From Solirubrobacterales bacterium (GTDB lineage Bacteria; Actinomycetota; Thermoleophilia; Solirubrobacterales; Solirubrobacteraceae): DNA of 37,061 bases. Both the position numbers and the translations under genes were made by a program. The first letter of the stretch is position 1. The number at the start of each line of letters is the position of its first letter. Below are positions 16,154-23,636 of the stretch, one piece after another. The DNA lies in the NCBI GenBank assembly GCA_027306855.1, contig DAHUYZ010000018.1:1-37061 (forward strand), in the 5' to 3' direction. The notes beneath the pieces were generated by a model. That model made no database searches, had not been told where the DNA came from, and saw nothing but the letters and a program-made list of their open reading frames with translations.

Positions 16154-16897
16154 TCAGTCTCTCCCGCGAACGGCGGACACGTTTAGGCGCACATAGTCCA
16201 AGGGCATCTCCACGCGGGCGATGACGGTATCGGCGAACTGTTCGCATCGCTGCTCTGGCAGCCGCGCGAGATGCGCCGGCAGGATCGAGGTGCGCACGAA
16301 CGTGCCCATGTCCTCTGGATACGTAGGCTGCTCTTCGAGCCAGCAGCGGGCCTCGCTGAAGCCCGCCGTCCGCAGTCGTCGCTCTGTCTCGTCGGGCCCG
16401 GCGAACAGCCACGGCGAGAAGCCGACAAGCTCCGGAGCGGTTTCCCGCGCGGCCGCATCGATGGCCTCCCGAACGCGTTGAATGTTTCCCTCACCTCCAC
16501 ACTGGACCTCGAGCACGCCGCAGGGCGGCAACGCACTGCCGAGACGGTTCCAGAGGCGGTCATGGTCGGTCACCCAGTGCAGTGTCGCGGTCGAGACGAT
16601 CGCATCGACCGGCTCGTCCAGATCGAGATCGAGCACGTCCTGGCGCCATACCTCCGCCCGATCGCCGAGCCGTCCGCGCGCCACGTCCACCATGTCCTGA
16701 GAGGCGTCGATCGCCAACACGCGGCCCTCGGGAACGAGCGCCGGCAGCTCCTGCGTAACGCGTCCGGTGCCGCAACCCACATCCAGCACGCTCGCATCGG
16801 GCGCGATGCCCGACAACCGAGCGAGCACCGTAGCGCCCCACGCCTGCTGGGGAGCGCTCGAGGTGTCATACGTCGATGCGTCCCAGCGAGTCGCCAT
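16154..16897 (-). CDS. Class I SAM-dependent methyltransferase (trans-aconitate methyltransferase-like)
   Basis: Product of 247 residues. Motif I VLDVGCGTG (37-45), the acidic loop VLAIDASQDMV, and the motif IVSTATLHWVTD, which is typical of the Tam/UbiE-like group, are present. The C-terminal third resembles trans-aconitate 2-methyltransferases. A cytosolic small-molecule methyltransferase is likely; the substrate is unknown. The start at 16897 (MATRWDAST) fits family length; 29 extra in-frame residues upstream look unrelated. A TATACT on the minus strand at 16947-16952 could be its -10 box. It converges on the dioxygenase gene. Confidence 0.83.
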   Translation of the reverse strand: MATRWDASTYDTSSAPQQAWGATVLARLSGIAPDASVLDVGCGTGRVTQELPALVPEGRVLAIDASQDMVDVARGRLGDRAEVWRQDVLDLDLDEPVDAIVSTATLHWVTDHDRLWNRLGSALPPCGVLEVQCGGEGNIQRVREAIDAAARETAPELVGFSPWLFAGPDETERRLRTAGFSEARCWLEEQPTYPEDMGTFVRTSILPAHLARLPEQRCEQFADTVIARVEMPLDYVRLNVSAVRGRD

Positions 16898-17207
16898 CGA
16901 CTCAGCGGATACCGTCGTGCTCGCGAGAAAAGCAGGGCACGCTGCGAGTATATGAAGGCCAAACAGTGTGATTCTCCGTCGCAACCCCGGCAGCGCGATG
17001 GCGACTACGACGCGGGTGCAGTTGTGCGTCCAAGGGCAAACAGATCTTGCCCGCTGCGTCGCGGGGGCCTGAGGGCGGGTCGGTCGCTCGCGCGCCTCGG
17101 TCGCGATGCGTCTGGCGTTGGTCAGTCGGCGGAGTCGCAGCGCTGGAACGTATACCTACGAGCGCTAAACATACACCTAGTCCGGGCTTAGTAGTACGTT
17201 TAGCGGT
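16898..17207. other. Intergenic region between divergent methyltransferase and Fic genes
   Basis: These 310 bases show no gene I can support. They contain the possible TATACT box for the methyltransferase (16947-16952, minus) and, at the right end, the inverted repeat described separately. The middle (about 16980-17140) is GC-rich without recognisable features. Confidence 0.4.
17163..17205 (+). promoter_or_regulatory. Operator-like inverted repeat just upstream of the Fic gene
   Basis: CGCTAAACATAC at 17163-17174 and GTACGTTTAGCG at 17194-17205 are inverted copies with 11 of 12 positions matching; the symmetry continues weakly inwards to CTA/TAG. The right arm ends two bases before the GTG start. 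This is where an autorepressor would act; the C-terminal winged-helix-like region of the Fic protein itself is a candidate reader. No ribosome site is visible. Confidence 0.5.
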
Positions 17208-18263
17208 GTGAGCAGCTTTCGTGATCTGGCACGCCATTTTGGTGCGCTTGCACCCGACACGGTGACAGCGCTTACGAGCATCGCCGAGGCCAGGGGTAGG
17301 GCGGAGCTCTACCGGCAGCAGAACCCGGCCGGGCTCGAAACGCTGCGCAAGGTTGCGCTGATCCAGAGCACCGAGGCGTCGAACGCGATCGAGAACATAC
17401 GCGCCCCGCTCGCGCGCATCGAAGCGCTGGTCGCGGAGACGACGACCCCGCAGACCCGATCCGAGCAGGAGATCGCCGGCTACCGGGATGCCCTGGCGAC
17501 GATCCACGCCAACGGTGCCGACATCCCGTTCGAGCCCCGCTACGTGCAGCAGCTGCACGGCTATCTGCACAAGTACGTCGGCGATCGCGATGCGGGCAGG
17601 TGGAAGAGCATCGACAACGAGGTCCAGGAACGGCTGCCAGACGGCACGATGATGGTCCGCTTCAAGCCGGTGACTGCGGCCCTGACACCTGGGGCGATGG
17701 ACGACCTGCACAGCGAGTTTCGCCACGCGCTCGACACGGGCCCGTATCCGCCTCTGTTGCTGTGTGCCGCCTACGTGCTGGACTTCACGGTGATCCACCC
17801 GTTCCGGGACGGCAACGGTCGCATGTCGCGGCTGATCACGCTCTGGCTGCTCTACATCGTCGGGCACGACGTAGGGCGCTACATCAGCATCGAGAAGCTC
17901 GTCGACTCGAGCAGGGTCACCTATTACGAAGCGCTCGGCGGCTCTACTCGCGGTTGGCACGAGAGCGAACACACCCTGGAGCCTTGGACGAGCTACTTCC
18001 TCGGTGTCCTGCTCGCCGCCTATAAGGAGCTCGAGAGCCGCACCGGAGCGCTCGCCGGCAGGGGCTCCAAGCGGGCGCTGATAACGAGCTTCATCGACTC
18101 CCTCATGGTTGACGAGTTCGCGATTGCCGATGTCCGCCAAGCCGCACCCGGGGTGAGTGACGGGTACATCAACAGGGTCCTGGCCGACTTGAAGGGCCAG
18201 GGCAGGATCAGGTCGCTCGGCACCGGTAGAAGCGCTCGCTGGCAACGTCTGAGCAAAGACTGA
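17208..18263 (+). CDS. Fic family protein, class II autoinhibited type (putative AMP transferase)
   Basis: Product of 351 residues. Fic motif HPFRDGNGR at 197-205 is canonical, so transfer of AMP from ATP to a protein hydroxyl is expected. An inhibitory helix motif of the (S/T)xxxE(G/N) type lies N-terminally (Ser58 to Glu62-Asn63), marking a class II Fic with intramolecular autoinhibition. The layout, with a Fic_N-like helical region, Fic core and C-terminal winged-helix-like domain (about 285-350, ending in YINRVLADLKGQGRIR), is common in bacterial Fic proteins. GTG start at 17208 without a clear ribosome site. A long antisense reading frame covers it but has no protein-like features. Target unknown. 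Confidence 0.9.
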   Translation: MSSFRDLARHFGALAPDTVTALTSIAEARGRAELYRQQNPAGLETLRKVALIQSTEASNAIENIRAPLARIEALVAETTTPQTRSEQEIAGYRDALATIHANGADIPFEPRYVQQLHGYLHKYVGDRDAGRWKSIDNEVQERLPDGTMMVRFKPVTAALTPGAMDDLHSEFRHALDTGPYPPLLLCAAYVLDFTVIHPFRDGNGRMSRLITLWLLYIVGHDVGRYISIEKLVDSSRVTYYEALGGSTRGWHESEHTLEPWTSYFLGVLLAAYKELESRTGALAGRGSKRALITSFIDSLMVDEFAIADVRQAAPGVSDGYINRVLADLKGQGRIRSLGTGRSARWQRLSKD

Positions 18264-18345
18264 GCGTTCGGGTCTTATGTGGGCTCGCCCCAACCACGAG
18301 CCGAACGGCGCCCGCTCGTCGCGGGAGACCCGAGCGCGAGACCGG

Positions 18346-19275
18346 CTACCCCAGACCCTTGCGGAACCCCTCTCGCCAGCTTGCATAGTCTGGTCGCCAG
18401 CCGAGGTCGTGCTTGGCCTTGGCGTTGGTGGCGCCCTCGGCCTTTGTCATGACGAGCATGCCGTAGCCGCCGGCGACTGGGCGGGCGAGTAGTGCTGGTA
18501 GATGCATCGGTTTGGGCGCGCCGACGGCATCGCAGAACGCGGGGATCCACTCGCGTGTGGGCGCGGGCTCGTCGTCGACGATGTTGTAGACGCCGGGTGG
18601 ACCGTCGAGCGCGGCGAGCGTCGCCTTGGCGGCGTCATCGACGTGAATGAGCGGCCACACGCCCCCGCCGCCACCGACGATAGGCAACTGGCGTTTGCGT
18701 GCCTGCTCGGCCAGCGAGCCGTCCTTGGCGAGCGACGTGCCGGGACCGTAGAAGTAGCCGTAGCGCAGCACCGTCCCGTGCGCGTCCAGGGTCGTTCGCT
18801 CGAGCTGCTCGATCGCTTCGAACGTGCGCTTGAAGGCCTTGGGCGGGGATCGGTACAGGGGGTCCTCCTCGCTGTGGAGCTCGTCCCTGCCAGTCGGCTC
18901 GTAGACGAAGGCGACGCTTTGGGAGATCAGCTTGCTCGCGCCGGCGGCGCGTGCGGCTGCGATGAGATTGCGCGTGCCTTCGGTGCGCAGCTTGTTGGTG
19001 AGCGCGAAGTCGCGTTCGATCTTGCGCGGATCGAGCCGTCTGGGAATCGCGGTCAGCTGGTTGATCACGACATCGGGCGCGGCCGCGACGACACTCGCCC
19101 GGAGCGCTGCCTCATCGAGCGCGTCGCAGAGCACCGCCTCGGCGCCCCGTGCTCGCAGCGCATCGGCATTGGCAGTCGACCTCGTCATCCCGGTCACGTG
19201 GTGGCCCGCGGCCAGCAGGGTGGCGAGGAGCGGTTTGCCGATAGCTCCGGTCCCACCCGCTAGGAAAACCTTCAT
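18346..19275 (-). CDS. NAD(P)-dependent epimerase/dehydratase family (extended/atypical SDR)
   Basis: Product of 309 residues. The Rossmann motif is GGTGAIG at 7-13, followed by a DALRARGAEAVLCDALD pattern and a later LRYGYFYGPGT stretch typical of NAD-dependent epimerases/dehydratases. The usual YxxxK pair is not obvious: a Tyr occurs in LRYGYFYGP, so it may be an atypical SDR. It acts in the cytosol on a nucleotide sugar or unknown carbonyl compound. Start at 19275 is set by the Rossmann fold beginning at MKVFLAGG; the ribosome site is weak. Confidence 0.87.
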   Translation of the reverse strand: MKVFLAGGTGAIGKPLLATLLAAGHHVTGMTRSTANADALRARGAEAVLCDALDEAALRASVVAAAPDVVINQLTAIPRRLDPRKIERDFALTNKLRTEGTRNLIAAARAAGASKLISQSVAFVYEPTGRDELHSEEDPLYRSPPKAFKRTFEAIEQLERTTLDAHGTVLRYGYFYGPGTSLAKDGSLAEQARKRQLPIVGGGGGVWPLIHVDDAAKATLAALDGPPGVYNIVDDEPAPTREWIPAFCDAVGAPKPMHLPALLARPVAGGYGMLVMTKAEGATNAKAKHDLGWRPDYASWREGFRKGLG

Positions 19276-19457
19276 GGCGCCACGCCCGGCCGTGGTGGCG
19301 TCTGGGGTCTCAGCGCCCGCGTGATGTCCTCGCCTGGCACGTGGCCGGGAGCGAAGCGGATGCTCGACATGGCCATACCCTATCTTGCGGCGGACTAAAG
19401 AAATGCCGGGAAACGGGCGCCGGATATCGTGCTGAGCGTGCCCGACGGTTGGCGTGA

Positions 19458-19592
19458 TCGTGGACATGTAGTCGAGTACCTGTCGCGGGCCTGTGCGAGC
19501 AGCTCGACTGGCTGAAGGACGCCGGGTTCCAAACGGTCGATTGGCGCTTCAAGTGGATGGAGCTCGCGCTGATCGTCGCGGAGAAGCGGTGA
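19458..19592 (+). pseudogene. C-terminal remnant of a SAM-dependent methyltransferase
   Basis: The plus strand reads CEQLDWLKDAGFQTVDWRF and continues KWMELALIVAEKR before a TGA at 19590-19592. This is the standard ending of a widespread class I methyltransferase group (QLDWL, AGF, W-W/F-K-W, E-ALL pattern). No start codon or N-terminal two-thirds precedes it: a stop lies at 19455-19457 and only unrelated sequence reaches the epimerase gene. A gene fragment left by deletion is the simplest reading. The rest of the gap 19276-19457 shows nothing recognisable. Confidence 0.55.
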
Positions 19593-19607
19593 GGCGGAGG
19601 GTGCCCA

Positions 19608-19760
19608 TCAGACCCGTGACCGGCTCTTTTCAAAGCCAGGCGCAAAGTGATGAGGGTAGATCGCCAGACCGTGGTTGTAGGTCAGAGCGTGGGCGTCCAA
19701 GCCGGTGACTTCGACGGCGATCGCGAGATAGTCCGCGAGGTCGATGTACTGGACGTTCAC
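19608..19760 (-). pseudogene. Doc-like toxin N-terminal fragment
   Basis: From a GTG at 19760 the minus strand encodes 50 residues beginning VNVQYIDLADYLAIAVEVTG followed by LDAHAL. This closely follows the N-terminus of Doc (death-on-curing) toxins, which read YIDLADFLxIAExVxGxxAExL. The similarity then fades, and the frame ends before any Fic motif (HPFxDGNKR) is reached. The GTG overlaps the stop of the methyltransferase gene (GTGA). It is probably a truncated toxin gene, though a short functional peptide cannot be excluded. Based on remembered family pattern only. Confidence 0.45.
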
Positions 19761-20515
19761 TTCGCGAGCAGCTCTGCCGTAACGAGGCGTAGCCCGACAT
19801 CGAGCGTGTCGAGCGTGCGTAGATGGCCGAAGCGCCTGTCCCACTCGCCGTTGTCGAGGTCGTGGCGGAGTTGGTCCAAGCCGTTCTCGATGACGGCGGG
19901 TGGCAGTCGGTGCCAGGTCGATGAGGCGCGGCGAACGTGTGAGCCGAGGTGAGCCTCGGGTCGGCTCCAGAGCGCGACGAGGAACCCGTCGGTGCAGTCG
20001 GCCGGAACCGGGATCGTGTCGACCTGGACGTTGGGAAGGGTGGTTTGGAGGCGCGTGATCGTGGGGAATGCTTTGCGGTCATGCTCGATGATCTCGGGCA
20101 GGTAGTCGCGGCAGAGCCACATCAGTTCGGTCACGTCGAGATCGAGGGTTAGGAAGACGATCCGCTTGCGGGTGACGCGCAGGACCTCGGTGAGCCCGCA
20201 GTCGACGTCATCCCAATGCTGCATCGTGAAGACGCCCATCGTCGCATCCATGCTCTTGTCCTCGAGCGGAATGGCCTCTGCGACTCCTTGGATCGCCGGG
20301 GCAGAGCCCGCTGGGCGTTGGGCGATCATCACAGGAGAGGGCTCGACCGCGATGACATCGCGATCGGTCGGCTCGTAGGAGCCGGTTCCCGCTCCGATGT
20401 TCAGGACGGTGCGGGCGTCACCGAGCGCTTCCCATATCGCTGCCTCGATGCGAGGGTCGGCACGCCGGATGTCGCTGTAGTTGATGCCTATCTGGTCGTA
20501 AGCGGGAGCGCTCAT
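19757..20515 (-). CDS. Class I SAM-dependent methyltransferase
   Basis: Product of 252 residues. Motif I VLNIGAGTGSYEP (about 37-49), acidic loop VIAVEPSPVMI, then SMDATMGVFTMQHWDD, which is the post-I region of the UbiE/COQ5-like methyltransferases. Substrate unknown. The ATG at 20515 overlaps the stop of the TetR gene (ATGA), so the regulator and enzyme are co-translated. Its own stop overlaps the GTG of the Doc-like fragment. Confidence 0.85.
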   Translation of the reverse strand: MSAPAYDQIGINYSDIRRADPRIEAAIWEALGDARTVLNIGAGTGSYEPTDRDVIAVEPSPVMIAQRPAGSAPAIQGVAEAIPLEDKSMDATMGVFTMQHWDDVDCGLTEVLRVTRKRIVFLTLDLDVTELMWLCRDYLPEIIEHDRKAFPTITRLQTTLPNVQVDTIPVPADCTDGFLVALWSRPEAHLGSHVRRASSTWHRLPPAVIENGLDQLRHDLDNGEWDRRFGHLRTLDTLDVGLRLVTAELLAK

Positions 20516-21177
20516 CGTTTCGCTCGCTTGGAGTGGCTGGATCGTCTGGTGGAGTCCCCTTCGCGCTGCAGCGAGATGAGCAGCTCGACGAAGTCGCCGT
20601 AGAGGTCGTGGCGGACCGTGTCTGGACTGACGAGCGATTCGATCGCCAACCCGATACCGAGCGCGCGCAGAACGAGCGCGAGATCATCGACGCCCATCGC
20701 GAGCTTCATCCCAGCCTCTTGCTGGTAGTGGGCGATATAGCGGGCGACGGCCTCGCGCATCGCCATCGAGCGGGAGCCGAACCGTCGGGCAAGCTCGGGA
20801 TCCCGGTCGGCGTGGGCGATGAACTCCATATGCAGCGTCATGGACTCCCGGTCGCGTGCGAGCCTGTCCATCCACTGATCCGCGAGCGCACGAGCACGAG
20901 CCTCCAGAGGGGCGTCCTCGGGTAGGGCGGCCTGTGTCTCGGCCAGCTCACGTACCCGCTCGGCCATGTACTCCTCGAACACGGCAAGGAACAGGTCGGC
21001 CTTGCCGTCGAAGTTGGAGTAGACCGCGCCGTGGGAGTAGCCAGCCTCCTCGGCGATCTCCTCGACCCCCGCCGCTTGATAGCCACGTCGCGAGAATACG
21101 CGTGCTGCGGAGTCGATCAGACGGGCGCGGGTCTGGGCCTGCTGCTCGGCCCGGGTGAGTCGTCGTGCGCCAGCCAT
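20512..21177 (-). CDS. TetR/AcrR family transcriptional regulator
   Basis: Product of 221 residues. The N-terminal helix-turn-helix (about 20-66) has the family pattern: RARLIDSAARVFSRRGY, GVEEIAEEAGYSHGAVYSNF, GKADLFLAVFE. The C-terminal ligand domain is all-helical and unassigned. The start at 21177 is chosen from family length. It is coupled to a methyltransferase and divergent from a membrane protein gene across only 46 bases, so it probably represses both directions. TATGAT on the minus strand (21187-21192) nine bases before the ATG suggests a leaderless or nearly leaderless transcript. Confidence 0.92.
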   Translation of the reverse strand: MAGARRLTRAEQQAQTRARLIDSAARVFSRRGYQAAGVEEIAEEAGYSHGAVYSNFDGKADLFLAVFEEYMAERVRELAETQAALPEDAPLEARARALADQWMDRLARDRESMTLHMEFIAHADRDPELARRFGSRSMAMREAVARYIAHYQQEAGMKLAMGVDDLALVLRALGIGLAIESLVSPDTVRHDLYGDFVELLISLQREGDSTRRSSHSKRAKR

Positions 21178-21223
21178 GCCTGCATGATCATATCCATTCA
21201 GATTGTGATTATCATCTCGACTC
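21178..21223. promoter_or_regulatory. Compact divergent promoter/operator between TetR and membrane protein genes
   Basis: In 46 AT-richer bases there is TATGAT facing left (21187-21192) and TATCAT facing right (21210-21215), each eight to nine bases before its start codon. ATGATCAT (21184-21191) and ATTATCAT (21208-21215) form a near-palindrome with 7 of 8 positions matching. A TetR dimer bound here would cover both -10 elements. Pattern-based. Confidence 0.5.
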
Positions 21224-21856
21224 GTGGCCGTAACCGCCGCCGCCTCACGCCGATGGCTCCGGGTTCCTTTAGCCGACCGCTTCGAAGGCGCCGGCGGACG
21301 CCGGGCGCTGTGGCTGCTCGCGCTCGGGATGGTCCTGTTCGGGCTCGCCGAGCTGCCCGCGCTCATAACGATGGGCGCTCACGGCACCGGCGTGCTCGGC
21401 TTCGAGCGAGCAGGCACCACCCATCGCCTCGACGAGATCATGTCCACATGGGGCCCGCACGGGCGAGCAGCGGCAGAAGCTCACGTCTTCCTCGATCTCG
21501 GATTCATCGTCTGCTACGGCCTGCTCCTCACCGGAATGTGCATACGCCTACGGCGTCTCTACCAGCAATCAGACCATCTGCGTGTCGCACAGATCGCCAC
21601 TGCGTTCGCATGGGCGGCGCTCACCGCAGCCACCGCCAACGTCCTGCAGAAGGTCGTGTTGTGGCTCGAGCTGCACGGGCATACCGCCCAACCCCTCCCG
21701 ACCATCGCCTCGCTGTGCGCCGCGATCACGAGCCTGCTCGCGATAGCGGTCGTGCTCTTTTGCATCGCGAGCGCGTTCGCCCCACGCTTGATCGGACTCA
21801 GAGGCGCGCCGGTAGTGGAGACCGGTCTGCCCTCATTTCAGCGGAGAAGAGACTGA
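21224..21856 (+). CDS. Predicted four-helix membrane protein of unknown family
   Basis: Product of 210 residues with hydrophobic segments at about 27-50, 88-108, 122-146 and 158-186. A Gly/His/Glu-containing loop between helices 1 and 2 (TMGAHGTGVLGFERAGTTHRLDEI) and the pair His-Ala-Glu-Ala-His near helix 2 stand out, but I do not recognise the family. GTG start at 21224, very close to a possible -10 element. Probably the TetR target, perhaps exporting or sensing the TetR ligand; that is inference from divergent placement. Confidence 0.7.
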   Translation: MAVTAAASRRWLRVPLADRFEGAGGRRALWLLALGMVLFGLAELPALITMGAHGTGVLGFERAGTTHRLDEIMSTWGPHGRAAAEAHVFLDLGFIVCYGLLLTGMCIRLRRLYQQSDHLRVAQIATAFAWAALTAATANVLQKVVLWLELHGHTAQPLPTIASLCAAITSLLAIAVVLFCIASAFAPRLIGLRGAPVVETGLPSFQRRRD

Positions 21857-22090
21857 GCGCATAGCCGAGCAGGTGCCCGTCGTATGCGATGTCGCGGGAG
21901 CGGGTCGCGATCTCGTGAGCGCTGTGGCCTGACAGAACACGGCGCCTGCGCTTGCCAGCAGAACGCGTACGTCGTGCCGACCGTGGTGAGCGTCACCGCG
22001 AGCAGGAAGCAGAACAGCGCGAAGCCTCCGTAGCCGAGCAGCAGGCGGCAGGGATGAGTGGGCTTCGTTGGCGGCTCGCCCTCGGAGTCG
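21845..22090 (-). pseudogene. Possible frameshifted membrane-protein remnant
   Basis: On the minus strand one frame reads a credible membrane helix (LLLGYGGFALFCFLLAVTL then TTVGTTYAFCW, about 21950-22060), and after a frame change another reads HSAHEIATRSRDIAYDGHLL and GYALSLF (about 21845-21930). Neither has a start or family match I can name. It may be a decayed gene between the two membrane-protein genes, or chance. Confidence 0.22.
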
Positions 22091-22103
22091 GTAGTTTGCT
22101 TCC

Positions 22104-22466
22104 ATGACGCCGCTTGCGAGAAGGCGCTATGGCGCCGCTCTGTTCTGGGCCGTCGCGGGCGCGATGCACTTCGTGCGGCCGGGCTTCTATGAAGGGATCG
22201 TGCCGATGCCGCTACAGCGCTACAAGCGTCAAGTGACGGTCGTGAGCGGAATCGCTGAGCTGCTCGGCGCCGTGGCCGTCATGCCGACCAGAACGCGTCG
22301 CTTCGCCCGAGCCTGGCTGCTCGCGACGCTCGCCGCGGTGTATCCTGCCAACATCTGCATGGCTCTCGAACCCGAGCGCCATCGCCGCATCCCAAGGTCG
22401 CTGCTCTGGGCGAGACTACCGGTACAGGGGCTGTTTGCCTGGATCACCTGGCGCGGGACAGCGTAG
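22104..22466 (+). CDS. DoxX-like small membrane protein
   Basis: Product of 120 residues with four hydrophobic segments. The features AGAMHFVRPGFYEGIVP near helix 1, then GIAELLGAVAVM, ARAWLLATLAAVYPANICMA and a C-terminal helix, match the DoxX-like family of small quinone- or thiol-redox related membrane proteins. ATG at 22104; no strong ribosome site. Function in the cell not predictable beyond family. Confidence 0.78.
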   Translation: MTPLARRRYGAALFWAVAGAMHFVRPGFYEGIVPMPLQRYKRQVTVVSGIAELLGAVAVMPTRTRRFARAWLLATLAAVYPANICMALEPERHRRIPRSLLWARLPVQGLFAWITWRGTA

Positions 22467-22468
22467 AC

Positions 22469-22678
22469 CGGCGAGCGCTGACTACCCCGCTGACTGCTTG
22501 CCGGTCGTATTCGCCGAGGCTGATCGAGGTCGCTTCCAGGATGGGCGTGTCGGCGGGGCGGACGACGTCCATAAAACTCGGGGATTCGCGTGACATGGAT
22601 GCTGAAGATTCGCGACTTGACGCGATCCTGAGAGGGTCAGCCTTATACCCGCATCTTGCGGGCGATTCCCGGCGATAA
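22469..22678 (+). pseudogene. Possible methyltransferase remnant (DNA-methylase-like)
   Basis: The plus strand frame ending at TAA 22676-22678 reads YSPRLIEVASRMGVSAG, then TTSIKLGDSRDMDAEDSRLD and AILRGSALYPHLAGDSRR. This recalls the segment before the catalytic (TS)PPY motif of site-specific DNA methylases, which read SxxLGDARxM...VDAILTSPPYP. Here the catalytic motif itself is lost (RGSALYP). No start codon is evident upstream. A small hairpin (CCCGCA/TGCGGG, 22648-22662) lies inside. The remainder to 22749 shows nothing. Confidence 0.33.
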
Positions 22679-22749
22679 AGGCAGGGCTGCCTTTTCGCTT
22701 GGCCGCACACGTGAGGCCATTCGCCCCCTTGCGCCCGTGCTATCGAGGC

Positions 22750-22956
22750 TCAGGCGGTGCGGGCGGGCGCCGGCGACTCGCGGCTGGCTTCGCGACGCAT
22801 CTCGATGGCTCGCTGCGCCCCTTGTGAGAGCAGCATCGCGCTTTCAGCGACTTCGCGATTGACCTCGGGCGTCGTCTCGACGAGGCACCCTTTGCGGACC
22901 GTGTGCGGTCGATCGAGCGGCTGAAACCCATTGCTCATGCTTTGAGCGTAGCTCAT
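22750..22956 (-). CDS. Small protein coupled to the Fic-like gene (possible antitoxin or partner)
   Basis: Product of 68 residues starting MSYAQSMSNGFQPLD, with a helix-prone, charged middle (VNREVAESAMLLSQGAQRAI) and a Ser/Pro/Ala tail. The ATG overlaps the stop of the Fic-like gene by four bases (ATGA), the spacing typical of toxin-antitoxin and enzyme-partner pairs. It has no (S/T)xxxE(G/N) inhibitory motif, so it is not a standard Fic antitoxin of class I. Family not recognised. An internal ATG six codons in (22938) is an alternative start. Confidence 0.55.
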   Translation of the reverse strand: MSYAQSMSNGFQPLDRPHTVRKGCLVETTPEVNREVAESAMLLSQGAQRAIEMRREASRESPAPARTA

Positions 22957-23615
22957 GGCTGTGATCTTGGCGAATGTTCGGCGCGATCAGCGAGCAGCGT
23001 TGCAAAGGGCTCGACGCTCCCCTCCTTCGACGAGAGGGCCGAAACAAGGGCCTCATCGTGCGCTGTCATCTCGGCGTCCTCGTCAAACTCGACATTCGGC
23101 AGGCCAAGCGACCACAGCGCGGCGGATAGAGCGACGAATGCGGCTCGGTGGTTGCCGTCGGCGAACGGATGAACGCGCAGGATGCCTGCGTAGAGGACTG
23201 CCGCCGCGCGCGTGCGGTCGAGAACGCTTGCTGCATCCAGATCTCCGAAGGCGCCTACCTGACCATTGAATGCCGTACAGACGGTCGTCAGTTCGGCTCG
23301 AATCGCAAGTGGATCTGTGCCCGCCAGCTGCCGCATGCCGCCGTCGGGGGTCACGACACCGAAGAACGCGGGCGCAACGCGGAAACGCCCGCCGTCGTGC
23401 GGGAAGTGGCGCGCGAAGATCGCCCCGTGCCACCAGCGAACGCGCTCCGCATCCATCCGCAGCAGCGTTCGCCAGAAGGCGCGCTGCGCGTCGTCGAGAA
23501 CACGCGCCAGCTCGCCGCCGAGCGCCTGCCACGTCGCCTCGGGCGTCAAACCATTCGCACAAAAGAAGCGCGACTCCTCGCGGTCGCGGTAGCGGGGATG
23601 TGGGAGCGTGTCCAT
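22953..23615 (-). CDS. Fic/Doc-fold protein with atypical HPFADGNHR motif
   Basis: Product of 220 residues. The Fic core motif HPFADGNHRAAF is at 149-160: His149, the Asp-Gly-Asn turn and Arg157 are kept, but the residue between Asn and Arg is His where AMP-transferring Fic proteins have Gly and Doc kinases have Lys. Upstream, AELTTVCTAFN and RAAAVLYAGILRVHPF fit the Fic core helices. The ~100-residue N-terminal part (HPRYRDREESRFFCANGLTP...) is conserved-looking but unnamed. A start at 23615 (ATG) places the palindrome 23637-23654 in the promoter; a GTG at 23645 is possible. It is coupled to a 68-residue gene. A toxin role is likely from family and layout; chemistry (AMP or phosphate transfer) is open. 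Confidence 0.78.
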   Translation of the reverse strand: MDTLPHPRYRDREESRFFCANGLTPEATWQALGGELARVLDDAQRAFWRTLLRMDAERVRWWHGAIFARHFPHDGGRFRVAPAFFGVVTPDGGMRQLAGTDPLAIRAELTTVCTAFNGQVGAFGDLDAASVLDRTRAAAVLYAGILRVHPFADGNHRAAFVALSAALWSLGLPNVEFDEDAEMTAHDEALVSALSSKEGSVEPFATLLADRAEHSPRSQP

Positions 23616-23636
23616 CCCAGCGAGGATGTCAACTTG

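Noticed and set aside
16130-16160. GGTTCGAACC resembling a tRNA T-loop between the dioxygenase and methyltransferase genes
   Set aside because: No acceptor, D or anticodon arm can be built on either strand; it is a short palindrome between convergent genes.
16902-18386. 494-codon open frame antisense to the Fic gene
   Set aside because: Composition is Arg/His/Ala-rich without any domain pattern, and it runs opposite to a clear Fic protein; a GC-driven shadow.
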